Numbered from the stretch's first letter, positions 27,650 through 36,872 are shown. The stretch is 64,000 nucleotides of DNA from Halopseudomonas phragmitis (GCF_002056295.1 NZ_CP020100.1:3557501-3621500), one strand, 5' to 3'. Notes: generated by a model not told the origin, from the letters alone. A program made the numbers and translations.

Positions 27650-27783
27650 AAAGACTGAGACACAACATAGGGAGTAGCCCGCCAGCAGCCCGGCTTATTG
27701 GAGATACCTACCGCCGGTGATTGCAAAAATCGGCGTCTGGCGCACAATTGGTTCTACCTGCCGCCAGAATCTGCCAAGCTCTC

Positions 27784-29634
27784 ATGCCCAACACCCCGCC
27801 TGACCCGCTCACTCCCCGCCATTCAGTGGTGTTCCACACGCTGCTGGCGTTTGTGGTGATCATCGGCGTGTCGGTGTTAAGTCTGCTCGGCAACCTGTAC
27901 ATGGCTGATGCCCTGGAAGGTGACGCCGCCGCCATCAACCAGGCCGGCAGCCTGCGCATGCAGGCCTACCGTCTGGCCCTGACTGCCACCCAGGGCGATG
28001 ACGAGCGGCTGGCCGAACGCCTGCAACGGCTGGACGATACCCTGACCTCGCCGGCGCTACTGCTGACCGTGCGCCGCCACCCCAACAGTGCGCTCCCGGA
28101 GCGCTACGCCACCATCGTCAGCCATTGGGCCTATACCATGCGCCCACAACTGGCCGACCAGCCCCGTGATCTGGCGCGTTATCTCAGCGAACTGGATGCC
28201 TTTACCCAGGAGCTGGACGGTTTCGTGCGCAGCCTGCAGGAAGCCTCGGAACGCAAACTGGGGGTGATTCGGGTACTGCAGGTCGGCACCCTGTTCATCA
28301 TCGTGTTGATCGCCTTTTTGCTGATCAACCGCCTGCACAACAACCTGGCGACACCGCTGCGCGCGCTGACCGCCATGGCCCGGCAGATCGGGCGCGGCAA
28401 CTTCAGCAGCCGGGTCGAGGTTGCGGGTGATACCGAGCTGAGTCTGCTGGCTCGCACGCTCAACCAGATGAGTCAGGAGCTGGCCGAGCTGTACGCCCAG
28501 ATGGAACAGAAAGTCAGCGACAAGACCGCCGAGCTGCAACGCAGCAACGCCAGCCTGCAACTGCTGTTCAACGGCGCACAGATGCTCTACAGCCAGCCCC
28601 AGGACCCCGGTCAGATGATGGGTCAGTTGCTCAGCAAAGTGCAGGAAGCACTGGGCAGTGGCCCGGTCAGCCTGTGCCTGAACCGCCCCGGGGAAGCCGG
28701 CAGTCACACCGCTATCAGCTCGCTCGATATGCTGCCACCCTACTATTGCGACCTCCCCCAGTGTGCAGCCTGCCCGGCGCAGGCCAACCAGGGGCTGCTG
28801 GCCAACGGCAACCGGCTGATCAGCTTTGCCATGCGCTCCGGGGCCAGCGAGCTGGGCACCCTGCGGGTTGAGCATCCGGCCGATCAGGCACTGGAGCCCT
28901 GGCAGGAACAGTTGATGCTCACCCTGGCAGACCTGTTTGCCGCCTCACTCAGCCTTGCTGGTCAGGGCGAACAACAGGCACGCATGGCGCTGATGGAAGA
29001 GCGTGCAGTCATCGCCCGCGAACTGCACGACTCGCTGGCCCAGGCACTGTCGGCGCAGAAGCTGCAGTTGGCACGACTCAAACGCCTGGCTGCACGTGGC
29101 GCCGACAGCGAGACCCTGAGCGCTACCGCTGGCGAGATTGAACAGGGATTGAATGCCGCCTATCGACAACTACGCGAGCTGCTCACCACCTTCCGTATCA
29201 AGGTCAACGCCCCCGGACTCAAGCCAGCCCTGCACGCCACCGTGGAAGAGTTCAGCAGCAACTCCGGGCTGGACATTCATTTCAACTACCAGCTCGATCA
29301 CTGCCCGCTGACCCCCAACGAGGAAATCCACTGCCTGCAGGTAGTCCGAGAAGCCCTGAGCAACGTGCTCAAACACGCCAAGGCCAGCCAGTGCTGGCTG
29401 AGCCTGTATCAGGACCGCAAGGGCATGATCCATGTCCAGATCGAGGACAACGGCATTGGTATTGGCGACAGCGTCAGCCCTAGCGGTCACTATGGGCTGA
29501 CCATTTTGCGTGAACGTGCCGAAGGTCTGCATGGCGAGGTCAGCATCGACCCACGCGAAGCTGGCGGCACCCGGGTCTGGTTACGCTTTGCCCCCGACTA
29601 TCGACGAATCCCCCTGAGACAGGAGTCAGTCTGA
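27784..29634 (+). CDS. narX: Nitrate/nitrite sensor histidine kinase NarX
   Basis: A 616-residue membrane sensor kinase. A first membrane helix (about 16-40) is followed by the nitrate-sensing P box ([16 protein letters not shown], 51-66), a second helix (161-182), a HAMP domain, and a central module with the cysteines of [10 protein letters not shown] (322-330). The HPK7-type H box [10 protein letters not shown] puts the phosphorylated His at 415, and the HATPase ends with [15 protein letters not shown] and [20 protein letters not shown] at 27784 was preferred to an open extension upstream because the helix begins soon after. It reports nitrate to NarL, encoded two bases downstream. Confidence 0.95.
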   Translation: MPNTPPDPLTPRHSVVFHTLLAFVVIIGVSVLSLLGNLYMADALEGDAAAINQAGSLRMQAYRLALTATQGDDERLAERLQRLDDTLTSPALLLTVRRHPNSALPERYATIVSHWAYTMRPQLADQPRDLARYLSELDAFTQELDGFVRSLQEASERKLGVIRVLQVGTLFIIVLIAFLLINRLHNNLATPLRALTAMARQIGRGNFSSRVEVAGDTELSLLARTLNQMSQELAELYAQMEQKVSDKTAELQRSNASLQLLFNGAQMLYSQPQDPGQMMGQLLSKVQEALGSGPVSLCLNRPGEAGSHTAISSLDMLPPYYCDLPQCAACPAQANQGLLANGNRLISFAMRSGASELGTLRVEHPADQALEPWQEQLMLTLADLFAASLSLAGQGEQQARMALMEERAVIARELHDSLAQALSAQKLQLARLKRLAARGADSETLSATAGEIEQGLNAAYRQLRELLTTFRIKVNAPGLKPALHATVEEFSSNSGLDIHFNYQLDHCPLTPNEEIHCLQVVREALSNVLKHAKASQCWLSLYQDRKGMIHVQIEDNGIGIGDSVSPSGHYGLTILRERAEGLHGEVSIDPREAGGTRVWLRFAPDYRRIPLRQESV

Positions 29635-29635
29635 A

Positions 29636-30289
29636 ATGAGTGAAGAGGACATCACCCGCATTCTGTTGGTCGACGACCACCCGATGATGCGTCGCGGTTT
29701 GCGTGACCTGCTGGAACTGGAAGACGACCTGCAACCGGTCGGTGAAGCCGGCAGTGGCGCAGAAGCCCTGCAGCTGGCCGAGCAGCACGAGCCCGACCTG
29801 ATTCTGATGGACCTGAACATGCCCGGTATGGATGGCATCGAAACCGTCCGCCAACTGCGCGACGCCGGCTGCGATGCCCGAATCGTGATGTTTACCGTTT
29901 CCGACGAGCACGGCCATGTGCTTGAGGCCCTGCGCCAGGGGGCCGACGGCTATCTGCTCAAGGACATGGACGCCGATCACCTGGTCGAGCAGATCCGCAA
30001 GGCCGCCCACGGTCAATTGGCCCTGAGCCCGGACCTGACCATGGTGCTGGCCCAGGCCATTCGTGAGCGCCCCAGCAAGCATCAGCCTAGTTCAGCCGCG
30101 TCTCTGACCAAGCGGGAAAAGGATGTGCTCAAGCTGATCGCCAAGGGCCACAGCAACAAGATGATCGCGCGCCGCCTGGATATCACCGAAGGTACGGTCA
30201 AGGTCCACGTCAAACGCCTGCTCAACAAGCTGGGCATGCGCTCACGCACCGAAGCGGCGGTCTGGGTAGTGGAAAACCATCTGAACTGA
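29636..30289 (+). CDS. narL: Nitrate/nitrite response regulator NarL
   Basis: A 217-residue response regulator. The receiver domain has the acidic pair in LLVDDH, the phosphorylated Asp59 ([13 protein letters not shown]), and the conserved Lys in [11 protein letters not shown]. The C-terminal LuxR/FixJ-type helix-turn-helix is [43 protein letters not shown]. It begins two bases after narX. Its stop is shared in the palindrome TGATCA with the stop of the convergent DGC gene. Likely targets include the heptamers in front of narK2. Confidence 0.95.
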   Translation: MSEEDITRILLVDDHPMMRRGLRDLLELEDDLQPVGEAGSGAEALQLAEQHEPDLILMDLNMPGMDGIETVRQLRDAGCDARIVMFTVSDEHGHVLEALRQGADGYLLKDMDADHLVEQIRKAAHGQLALSPDLTMVLAQAIRERPSKHQPSSAASLTKREKDVLKLIAKGHSNKMIARRLDITEGTVKVHVKRLLNKLGMRSRTEAAVWVVENHLN

Positions 30290-30676
30290 TCAGCCGCTGG
30301 CAATACGGGTCTTCAACTCCCAGATCTGCTCGACCAGCCGGTCCTCAAGCAGGTCAGCCTGCTCCTGGGTACAGTCCGTGCCAAAGCGCTTGCGCAGGCC
30401 CAGGTCACTCAACACGATGTGTTCATCCGGCTGCACCTGGCAGCGAGCCAGGCAGGCTTTGACGCAATGCAGCCGGCAGCCATCGATGGCGACGATCGGA
30501 CGCCCGGAGCGGGCCAGTTTGACCAGCGCCGCAACGCCACCACCAACGCCGGCAATACAGGACATTTCCGCCACTCCGGCCCGATCCAGGCGCAGCGCCA
30601 GGTTATTGGCCAACTGTGCGACATTGGAGCAGCCGGAACAGGAGTAGATCAAAGGGTGTTCAGATGTAGACGACAT
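30290..30676 (-). CDS. DGC-domain putative zinc-binding protein
   Basis: A 128-residue protein with the cysteine pattern of the DGC family: YSCSGCSNVAQLANNLALRLDR at the N terminus, AEMSCIAGVGGG, and IAIDGC-type AIDGCRLHCVKACL, the motif that names the family. Function is unknown; metal binding is inferred from the cysteines. ATG at 30676 has GAGGTG seven bases upstream; a TTG start 14 codons earlier is less likely. DGC genes occur beside denitrification genes in several Proteobacteria. It abuts narL tail to tail and lies 34 bases after moeA. Confidence 0.78.
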   Translation of the reverse strand: MSSTSEHPLIYSCSGCSNVAQLANNLALRLDRAGVAEMSCIAGVGGGVAALVKLARSGRPIVAIDGCRLHCVKACLARCQVQPDEHIVLSDLGLRKRFGTDCTQEQADLLEDRLVEQIWELKTRIASG

Positions 30677-30694
30677 GTTTGTCACCTCGCTGAG

Positions 30695-30706
30695 GTTACA
30701 TGTAAC
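30695..30706. promoter_or_regulatory. Perfect 12-base palindrome GTTACATGTAAC before the DGC gene
   Basis: GTTACATGTAAC is a perfect palindrome in the 34-base space between the moeA stop and the DGC gene, just upstream of its ribosome site. It could be an operator or an mRNA element; no known regulator was matched. Confidence 0.3.
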
Positions 30707-30710
30707 AGAG

Positions 30711-31943
30711 TCAGACAAGCAGTTGCTCGAATGGCCAGTAGCGCACCAGATCTCCCTGTTTCAGGGTCCGCTCCGGCTCGATCTCCACCAGCCCTGCGGC
30801 CCAACAGGCTGCGCTGAGCATGGCCGAGCCCTGGTTCTCGTGCAGCACCGCCTGTTGGCCAGTTGCACAGGACTCGTGGCGGCCACGCAGAAACTGACGT
30901 CGTGGCCGGGCCTTGGGCCAGTCAAAACCGGCCGGCAGCAAATACGGCATGGGGTTGTCGGTCAGGCAGCCCTGAGCCTTTAGCAACCAGGGCCGCGCCA
31001 CCATCAATGCGGTAACCAGAACCGCCACCGGGTTCCCCGGCAAACCGATCCACGGCGTCCCGGCCACCTCGCCAAAGGCCAGCGGCTTGCCCGGTTGAAT
31101 CGCCAGCCGCCACAGTTGCAGACTGCCCAGATCCTGCACTGCCAGTTTCAGATGATCTTCTTCACCAACCGAGACGCCACCCGAACTGAGCAGCACGTCA
31201 GCCTGTCCGGCCAGTTCGGCCAGACGGTTGCGGGTGAGCGCCAGATCATCGGCCAGGCATCCACCATCGATCACCTCCATCCCCCAGCCCTGCAACAGAC
31301 TGAGCAATGTATAGCGATTGGCATCGTAGATCTGCCCGCCGGCCACCGGCTGCCCTGGCTCACGCAGCTCATCACCACTGCTCACCAAGGCGACCCGCAG
31401 ACGCCGGTAGACCGGTATCCGGGCCAGCCCATGACTGGCCAGCAGGCCAATGTCCTGAGCCCGCAAGCGCTGCCCTTTGGGCACCAGAAGATCCCCACGG
31501 CGCAATTCTTCAGCCTGACGGCGAACATGCTGACCCGGCGTCAATGCCGGCAGCAAAACCTGCCCACCTTCGACCCGGCACTGCTCCTGCGGCACGACAC
31601 TATCGGCCCCAGGTGGCAATGGTGCACCGGTAAAGATCCGCACTGCTGTCTGCGGCGCCAGAAGATCAGCCTGATCACCTGCCGCCACCCGCCCCAAAAC
31701 CGGCAACCAGCCGCCCGCAGCCGGCAGATCACTGGCCCGCAGCGCGTAACCGTCCATCGCACTATTGTCCCAGGCCGGCACATCCAGCAGCGCGTGCTGA
31801 TCCATGGCCAGCACCCGGCCAAGCGCCTGGTGCAGCTCCACCGGCTCGCTGACCAGCGGGTCCGGCATGAACTCAAGCAGATGGGCCAGTGCCACTTCCA
31901 GCGGCAACAGATGCTGGCTGGTCGTGCAGTCGCATTGGCTCAT
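30711..31943 (-). CDS. moeA: Molybdopterin molybdenumtransferase MoeA
   Basis: A 410-residue MoeA that inserts molybdate into adenylated molybdopterin. Family marks are VPAWDNSAMDGYALRASDLP, IFTGAPLPPGADSVVPQEQ, LVSSGDELREPGQPVAGGQIYDANRYTL, SSGGVSVGEEDHLK and GLPGNPVAVLVTALMVARPWL. The start MSQCDC at 31943 overlaps the stop of moaB by four bases (ATGA) and has GGGAG upstream; a start six codons earlier is possible. It is the second gene of a moaB-moeA unit. Confidence 0.93.
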   Translation of the reverse strand: MSQCDCTTSQHLLPLEVALAHLLEFMPDPLVSEPVELHQALGRVLAMDQHALLDVPAWDNSAMDGYALRASDLPAAGGWLPVLGRVAAGDQADLLAPQTAVRIFTGAPLPPGADSVVPQEQCRVEGGQVLLPALTPGQHVRRQAEELRRGDLLVPKGQRLRAQDIGLLASHGLARIPVYRRLRVALVSSGDELREPGQPVAGGQIYDANRYTLLSLLQGWGMEVIDGGCLADDLALTRNRLAELAGQADVLLSSGGVSVGEEDHLKLAVQDLGSLQLWRLAIQPGKPLAFGEVAGTPWIGLPGNPVAVLVTALMVARPWLLKAQGCLTDNPMPYLLPAGFDWPKARPRRQFLRGRHESCATGQQAVLHENQGSAMLSAACWAAGLVEIEPERTLKQGDLVRYWPFEQLLV

Positions 31944-32491
31944 GACCGACTCCCGCAACATGCCACCTGCTGTTCAATCGGCTTGAGGTGAGGCACGGCG
32001 TTGCACGGTCGGGTCCGACTATCCAGTTGCAGCGCCAGAATCCCATCCCATGCAGTGCGACAGGCACCCGGCGAGCCCGGCAAACAACACACCAGCGTGC
32101 CATTGGCAAAACCGGCCAGCGCCCGGGACTGCACGGTCGAAGTACCAATTTCCTGGAACGACAACTGACGAAACAGCTCGCCAAAGCCATCCATGCTCTT
32201 GTCCAGCAGCGGGCTGATGGCCTGGGGTGTATTGTCCCGCGCAGTAAACCCGGTCCCCCCGGTGATCAGCACCACCTGAACGTCCGGCGCAGCAATCCAC
32301 TGCGACACCTGGGCCCGCAGCAGGTAGATATCGTCGATCACCAACTGCCGGTCAGCCAGCACATGGCCTGCAGCCTGCAAGCGCTCAACCAGAGTGCGAC
32401 CGGAGTCATCGGTTTCCAGAGTACGGGTATCGCTGACCGTCAGCACAGCGATGCGCAAGGGAATAAAAGCCTGAGAAGCCAGGTGGGCCAT
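31940..32491 (-). CDS. moaB: Molybdenum cofactor biosynthesis protein MoaB
   Basis: A 183-residue MoaB/Mog fold protein (molybdopterin adenylyltransferase type). Marks are [45 protein letters not shown] (the TGGTG substrate loop), and [29 protein letters not shown] precedes the ATG. It is translationally coupled to moeA. Upstream, at 32492-32600, a half FNR site (ATCAA on this strand) and NarL-like TACCCCT are seen but are weak. Confidence 0.93.
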   Translation of the reverse strand: MAHLASQAFIPLRIAVLTVSDTRTLETDDSGRTLVERLQAAGHVLADRQLVIDDIYLLRAQVSQWIAAPDVQVVLITGGTGFTARDNTPQAISPLLDKSMDGFGELFRQLSFQEIGTSTVQSRALAGFANGTLVCCLPGSPGACRTAWDGILALQLDSRTRPCNAVPHLKPIEQQVACCGSRS

Positions 32492-32620
32492 AAGCCAAAC
32501 CTCCTAGAAAGTCTGGCTTTGAGCATGCAGTTGATCAGCACTGACCGATAGTGCCCTATGGAGGTACATACCCGGAGCATTGGAGGGGTATGGCACTACC
32601 CCCTCACACATCCCCACCCT

Positions 32621-32734
32621 GGATTGCCACGCCGCTGCGCGGCTCGCAATGACAGTTTGGGAGTAACAACCCCAATCGCCACACACCGCCTCCACCTACC
32701 CGTCATTGCGAGGACCTCAGGTCCGTGGCAATCC
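32621..32734. repeat. Palindromic repeat pair upstream of the GIY-YIG gene
   Basis: Two 34-base palindromic copies in opposite orientation: 32621-32654 (forward, inner stem GCCGC/GCGGC) and 32701-32734 (reverse, inner stem GGACC/GGTCC). Both keep the outer stem ATTGC/GCAAT. Starts are 80 bases apart, as in the other pairs. The rest of the 330-base gap from moaB to the GIY-YIG gene holds only the moaB promoter region. Confidence 0.85.
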
Positions 32735-32821
32735 ATAGGCCACCTCATACGCACCCCGGTTGCACCCACCATCAAACCTGCGCAACACTGCCCCTCCCGA
32801 AAGCACCCCAAGGATGGCCGT

Positions 32822-33109
32822 ATGATCAGGGAACCCTGTGTCTACATCATGAGCAACAAACCCAACGGCACACTGTACGTTGGCGTCACCTCCAACCTAC
32901 CTGCCCGCGTCTGGCAGCATCGAACCGGAGCAGTACCCGGCTTCACCTCCCGGTACGGACTCACCAAACTGGTCTGGTATGAAAGACATGAACAAATGGC
33001 AGAAGCCATAAGTCGAGAGAAACAGCTAAAAGCCGGCAACCGCGCAGGAAAAATCCGCCTGATCGAAGAAAGCAACCCACACTGGAACGATTTGTATACG
33101 ACCCTGTAA
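32822..33109 (+). CDS. Small GIY-YIG endonuclease family protein
   Basis: A 95-residue single-domain GIY-YIG protein of the UPF0213/YhbQ type. The core is CVYIMSNKPNGTLYVGVTSNL, where VYI and YVG correspond to the GIY and YIG strands, followed by R38 region LPARVWQHRTG, the second catalytic segment RYGLTKLVWYERH, and the acidic EAISREKQLKAGNRAGKIRLIEE that holds the metal-binding glutamate. No DNA-binding domain is attached. ATG at 32822 has AAGGATGG upstream; a longer open frame includes repeat DNA and is unlikely. It lies antisense inside the moa gene cluster, with palindromic repeats 87 bases upstream and 20 bases downstream. Confidence 0.87.
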   Translation: MIREPCVYIMSNKPNGTLYVGVTSNLPARVWQHRTGAVPGFTSRYGLTKLVWYERHEQMAEAISREKQLKAGNRAGKIRLIEESNPHWNDLYTTL

Positions 33110-33129
33110 GAGTGCGGCAGCGAAACCCT

Positions 33130-33515
33130 GGATTGCCACGCCGCTACGCGGCTCGCAATGACGACCGGGAGTAACAGCCCCAATCACCACACACCGCCCC
33201 CACCAACCCCGTCATTGCGAGGGCCAAAGGCCCGTGGCAATCCAAGCGCCCTCATCAACAACACTCCTGGATTGCCACGCCGCTACACGGCTCGCAATGA
33301 CGGCCGGGAGCAACAAACCCCATCACCGTGCCCACGCCCCACCCCCGTCATTGCGAGGGCCGAAGGCCCGCGGCAATCCAAGCGCCCGCATCAACAACAC
33401 CCCTGGATTGCCACGCCACTACGCGGCTCGCAATGACGGCCGGGAGCAACAGCCCCAATCTCCGTGCCCACTTCCCGCCCTCGTCATTGCGAGGGCCGCA
33501 GGCCCGTGGCAATCC
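33130..33515. repeat. Tandem palindromic repeat array downstream of the GIY-YIG gene (six copies)
   Basis: Six 34-base copies alternate in orientation: forward at 33130, 33269 and 33405 (inner stem GCCGC/GCGGC type) and reverse at 33210, 33346 and 33482 (inner stem GGGCC/GGCCC). The unit repeats every 136-139 bases. The short spacer AAGCGCCC-x-CATCAACAACA is nearly identical in both places. The array fills the space between the GIY-YIG stop and the moaE stop (33541). Confidence 0.9.
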
Positions 33516-33540
33516 ATAGGCGGCTACACAACACCCCACC

Positions 33541-33990
33541 TCAAACCCAGCGCTTCAACGCCGCATCATCGCTCTCACGGGCATCGACCCAGCGTGGGCC
33601 GTCCGCGGTGTCTTCCTTTTTCCAGAATGGGGCCTGGGTCTTGAGGTAGTCGATGATGAAATGACAGGCCTCAAAAGCTGCCTCTCGGTGAGCAGAGCTG
33701 ACGCCAACAAACACGATTGGCTCACCCGGCTCCAGGCGTCCAACCCGGTGCAACACTTCAACGGTCAGCAGCGGCCAGCGCTCACGGGCCAGATCGACAA
33801 TCTTGCCCAGCGCCTTCTCGGTCATCCCCGAATAGTGCTCAAGCAGCATGCCGGCCACTTCCTGGCCGTCATTGAAATCACGCACATAACCAACAAACCC
33901 GACCACCGCACCAACCCCAAGCTGATCGGCATGCAACTGGTTGAGTAACTGGCCAGGATCGAAGCAGGCCGTCTGCACCCGTATCGCCAT
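33541..33990 (-). CDS. moaE: Molybdopterin synthase catalytic subunit MoaE
   Basis: A 149-residue MoaE, which with MoaD converts cyclic pyranopterin to molybdopterin. Marks are VGAVVGFVGYVRDFNDG, LEHYSGMTEKAL, HRVGRLEPGEPIVFVGVSSAHREAAFEACHFIIDYLKTQAPFWKKE, including the active lysines of APFWKKE. It starts one base after the moaD stop, completing moaC-moaD-moaE. Confidence 0.95.
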   Translation of the reverse strand: MAIRVQTACFDPGQLLNQLHADQLGVGAVVGFVGYVRDFNDGQEVAGMLLEHYSGMTEKALGKIVDLARERWPLLTVEVLHRVGRLEPGEPIVFVGVSSAHREAAFEACHFIIDYLKTQAPFWKKEDTADGPRWVDARESDDAALKRWV

Positions 33991-33991
33991 A

Positions 33992-34240
33992 TCAGCCTCC
34001 GGTTACCGGCGGAAAAAACGCCACTTCATCGCCATCGGCCAAAGGCTCATCCAAACCACACAATTCCTGATTGCGAGCGCACATCAGACGCGGTTCGGCC
34101 AGCACCTGCCAGGCTTCACCCCGGGCCAGCAGCAAGTCACGCACCGCAGCAACGCTATCGAGTTCAGCCGACCAGGGCAGTTGCTCCTGATCACAATTGA
34201 GGGTTTCCCGGTAACGGGCGAAATAGTTGAGGGTCAGCAT
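33992..34240 (-). CDS. moaD: Molybdopterin synthase sulfur carrier subunit MoaD
   Basis: An 82-residue ubiquitin-like protein ending in VAFFPPVTGG; the terminal double glycine is thiocarboxylated to give sulfur to MoaE. NYFARYRE and GDEVAFFPPV are family marks. The ATG overlaps the moaC stop by one base (TGATG), which decides the start within a longer open frame. Confidence 0.93.
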   Translation of the reverse strand: MLTLNYFARYRETLNCDQEQLPWSAELDSVAAVRDLLLARGEAWQVLAEPRLMCARNQELCGLDEPLADGDEVAFFPPVTGG

Positions 34241-34713
34241 CAGTCCGGCTCCGCCTGGTAGTCGCCACTCTTGCCGCCGTGCTTGCTGAGCAGCCGGGTC
34301 GATTCGATCACCATGCCCTTGTCCACCGCCTTGCACATGTCGTACAGGGTCAGTGCGGCGATACTGGCGGCGGTCAGGGCTTCCATCTCTACCCCGGTCT
34401 GACCGGCCAGTTTGCAGCGCGCCTCGATCCGTACCGCATCCGGCGCCTCGGCAAACAGTTCGACCTTGACCCCGGTCAGCAGTAGCGGGTGACACAGCGG
34501 GATCAGTTCATGGGTGCGTTTGGCCGCCTGGATGCCGGCGATCCGGGCTACGGCAAATACATCCCCCTTGGGATGGCCGCCGGTCTGGATCAGCTCCAGG
34601 GTTTGCGGGAGCATGCGCACCCGGCTTTGCGCCACGGCTTCACGGAAAGTCACCGCCTTGTCGGTGACATCGACCATATTGGCCCGGCCCTGGCTGTCGA
34701 GGTGAGTAAGCAT
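34240..34713 (-). CDS. moaC: Cyclic pyranopterin monophosphate synthase MoaC
   Basis: A 157-residue MoaC that turns the MoaA product into cyclic pyranopterin monophosphate. Marks are [72 protein letters not shown] and GGKSGDY. Start MLTHLDSQG aligns with E. coli MoaC and has AGGA upstream; eight more codons upstream are possible. It is the first gene of moaCDE; its promoter must lie within or next to the repeat array that begins 83 bases upstream. Confidence 0.94.
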   Translation of the reverse strand: MLTHLDSQGRANMVDVTDKAVTFREAVAQSRVRMLPQTLELIQTGGHPKGDVFAVARIAGIQAAKRTHELIPLCHPLLLTGVKVELFAEAPDAVRIEARCKLAGQTGVEMEALTAASIAALTLYDMCKAVDKGMVIESTRLLSKHGGKSGDYQAEPD

Positions 34714-34795
34714 CGATGATTCCTGTAACGTCGTCATGCCTCTACTCTACCGCAACCGCCCAGGCCGGGCATTACCTCTAACGAGGGGGTTACCT

Positions 34796-35589
34796 GGATT
34801 GCCACGGACCTACGGCCCTCGCAATGACGGAGTAGAGCCAACGCACCACACTCTACCCTCACCCCAAACCGTCATTGCGAGCCGCACAGCGGCGCGGCAA
34901 TCCAAAAGGCGGCTCTGCACACCCGAACACCTGGATTGCCACGGGCCTGCGGCCCTCGCAATGACGGAGTAGAGCCAACGCACCGTACTCCCCCCACCCC
35001 AAACCGTCATTGCGAGCCGCGAAGCGGCGCGGCAATCCAAGGGACGACTCTGCACACCCGAACACCTGGATTGCCACGGGCCTTCGGCCCTCGCAATGAC
35101 GGAGTAGAGCCAACGCCCCGTACTCCACCCCTCACCCCAAACCGTCATTGCGAGCCGCGCAGCGGCGCGGCAATCCAAGGGATGGCTCTGCACACCCGGG
35201 CACCTGGATTGCCACGGGCCTACGGCCCTCGCAATGACGTAGTAGAACCGACGCCCCCCACTCCACCCCCACCCCAAACCGTCATTGCGAGCCGCACAGC
35301 GGCGCGGCAATCCAAGGGATGGCTCTGCACACCCGGGCACCTGGATTGCCACGGGCCTTCGGCCCTCGCAATGACGTAGTAGAACCGACGCACCGTACTC
35401 ACCCCTCACCCCAAACCGTCATTGCGAGCCGCACAGCGGCGCGGCAATCCAAGGGACGGCTCTGCTCGCCCGGACACCTGGATTGCCACGGGCCTGCGGC
35501 CCTCGCAATGACGGAGTAGAACCGACGCACCGCACTCTACCCCCTCACCCCAAACCGTCATTGCGAGCCGCGAAGCGGCGCGGCAATCC
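34796..35589. repeat. Tandem array of 12 palindromic repeats (about 137-base unit, nearly six units)
   Basis: Six forward copies (34796, 34933, 35068, 35206, 35343, 35480; inner stem GGGCC/GGCCC) alternate strictly with six reverse copies (34870, 35005, 35143, 35280, 35417, 35556; inner stem GCCGC/GCGGC). Each is 34 bases. The period is 135-138 bases. The spacers are conserved too: one begins GGAGTAGA and ends ACCCCAAAC, the other reads AAGGGAYGGCTCTGCACACC. The array fills the gap between the acyl-CoA dehydrogenase stop and moaC. Open frames through it are products of the repetition and not genes. Confidence 0.93.
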
Positions 35590-35612
35590 ATGGCCCACGA
35601 ATGAGCCCCAAC

Positions 35613-36872
35613 TCAGCTCACCCGCAACACATCCGGCGGCGTCAGGTAATCGCTGCTGGAGCCACGCCGTTCGGCACTGTCATCAATCTCCAGCCGAGCA
35701 ATACTGCGCAGGTGTACCTCGTCCGGGCCATCGGCGATCCGCAGTGAGCGGGCGCTGGTCCACAGATCGGCCAGTGGGGTGTCCGGGGTCAGGCCCATGG
35801 CGCCGAATACCTGCATGGCGCGATCAACCACACCACCCAACATCGCCGGCACCACCGCCTTGATCATGGCAATTTCGCGGCGGGCCTTGCGCGCGCCAAC
35901 CTGATCGATCATCCAGGCGGTCTTGAGTACCAGCAGCCTGGCCTGCTCAATCTCCATGCGTGAACGGGCGATCCACTCACTGATGCTGCCATGCTGATGC
36001 AGGTAGCGGCCAAAAGTCTTGCGCTCCTGAGCCCGGTCAACCATCAGTTCCAGCGCCAGCTCAGCCATCCCGATGGCACGCATGCAGTGATGGACTCGCC
36101 CCGGCCCCAACCGGGCCTGGGCCATCATGAACCCATCCCCCTCATTGCCCAGCAGATTCTCGACCGGCACCCGAACATTGCGCAGCAGCAGCTCACAATG
36201 ACCTTCGGCCGAAACGTGGTTCATCACCGGAATATTGCGCACAAGCTCAACGCCGGGGGTATCGAACGGGACGATCATCATGCTCTGCTGACGGTGACTG
36301 TCCGCATCCGGGTCGGTCTTGCCCATTACAATAAGAAACGCGCAGTCAGGATGAGCCGCATTGGTGATGAACCACTTGCGCCCATTGATCACATAGTGAT
36401 CGCCATCACGGCGGATCAGCGTCTGGATATTGCTGGCATCCGAGGACGGTACATCCGGCTCGGTCATGGCAAAGGCCGAGCGAATCTCACCATTAAGCAA
36501 GGGCAGCAGCCAGCGCTGGTACTGCGCATCCGTGGCAAACAGGTGCAGCAACTCCATGTTGCCGGTATCCGGCGCATTGCAGTTGAATACTTCCGAAGCC
36601 CAGTGAATCCGGCCCATGATTTCCGCCAGCGGGGCGTACTCCAGATTGCTCAGGCCGGTCCCCGGCTCATCCTCGCGCAACCCAGGCAGAAACAGATTCC
36701 ACAGCCCCTCTTCCCTGGCCAGGGCCTTGAGGTCAGCCATGAACGGCGGCGGATAGTCACCCGCCGCCACCGCCCGGTGCCACTCAGGGATGCGTGGCAC
36801 GATGTAACGCTCCATGAACCCACGCAACTGGGTCATCAGCGCCTGGGTCCGTTCACTGTATGCAAAATTCAT
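35613..36872 (-). CDS. Acyl-CoA dehydrogenase family protein (ACAD10/11-like)
   Basis: A 419-residue flavoenzyme that oxidises an acyl-CoA to the enoyl-CoA. Family marks are FAMTEPDVPSSDASNIQT (FAD and substrate contact), NGRKWFITNAAHPDCAF, GRVHHCMRAIGMAELALELMVDRAQERKTFG and the C-terminal QVFGAMGLTPDTPLADLWTSARSLRIADGPDEVH, close to the ACAD10/11 type active on longer or unusual acyl chains. MNFAYS at 36872 was chosen (GGAG upstream). A perfect FNR box precedes it, which is unexpected for an acyl-CoA dehydrogenase. No other beta-oxidation genes adjoin. Confidence 0.9.
   Translation of the reverse strand: MNFAYSERTQALMTQLRGFMERYIVPRIPEWHRAVAAGDYPPPFMADLKALAREEGLWNLFLPGLREDEPGTGLSNLEYAPLAEIMGRIHWASEVFNCNAPDTGNMELLHLFATDAQYQRWLLPLLNGEIRSAFAMTEPDVPSSDASNIQTLIRRDGDHYVINGRKWFITNAAHPDCAFLIVMGKTDPDADSHRQQSMMIVPFDTPGVELVRNIPVMNHVSAEGHCELLLRNVRVPVENLLGNEGDGFMMAQARLGPGRVHHCMRAIGMAELALELMVDRAQERKTFGRYLHQHGSISEWIARSRMEIEQARLLVLKTAWMIDQVGARKARREIAMIKAVVPAMLGGVVDRAMQVFGAMGLTPDTPLADLWTSARSLRIADGPDEVHLRSIARLEIDDSAERRGSSSDYLTPPDVLRVS

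Noticed and set aside
32530-32545. FNR box upstream of moaB (TTGATCAGCACTGA)
   Set aside because: Only one half-site is good; the other matches two of five positions, too weak to list.
32558-32821. N-terminal extension of the GIY-YIG protein
   Set aside because: The extra codons translate the upstream palindromic repeats and lie before a good ATG with its own ribosome site.
34810-35409. Open frames of 147-199 codons on both strands through the repeat array
   Set aside because: Their sequence is a periodic translation of the 137-base unit, with no ribosome site or domain; they exist because the unit length and composition avoid stops.
34796-35589. Regular repeats with short spacers resembling a CRISPR array
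   Set aside because: The repeats alternate in orientation, the spacers are conserved copies of each other, the same units occur elsewhere singly, and no cas gene is present.
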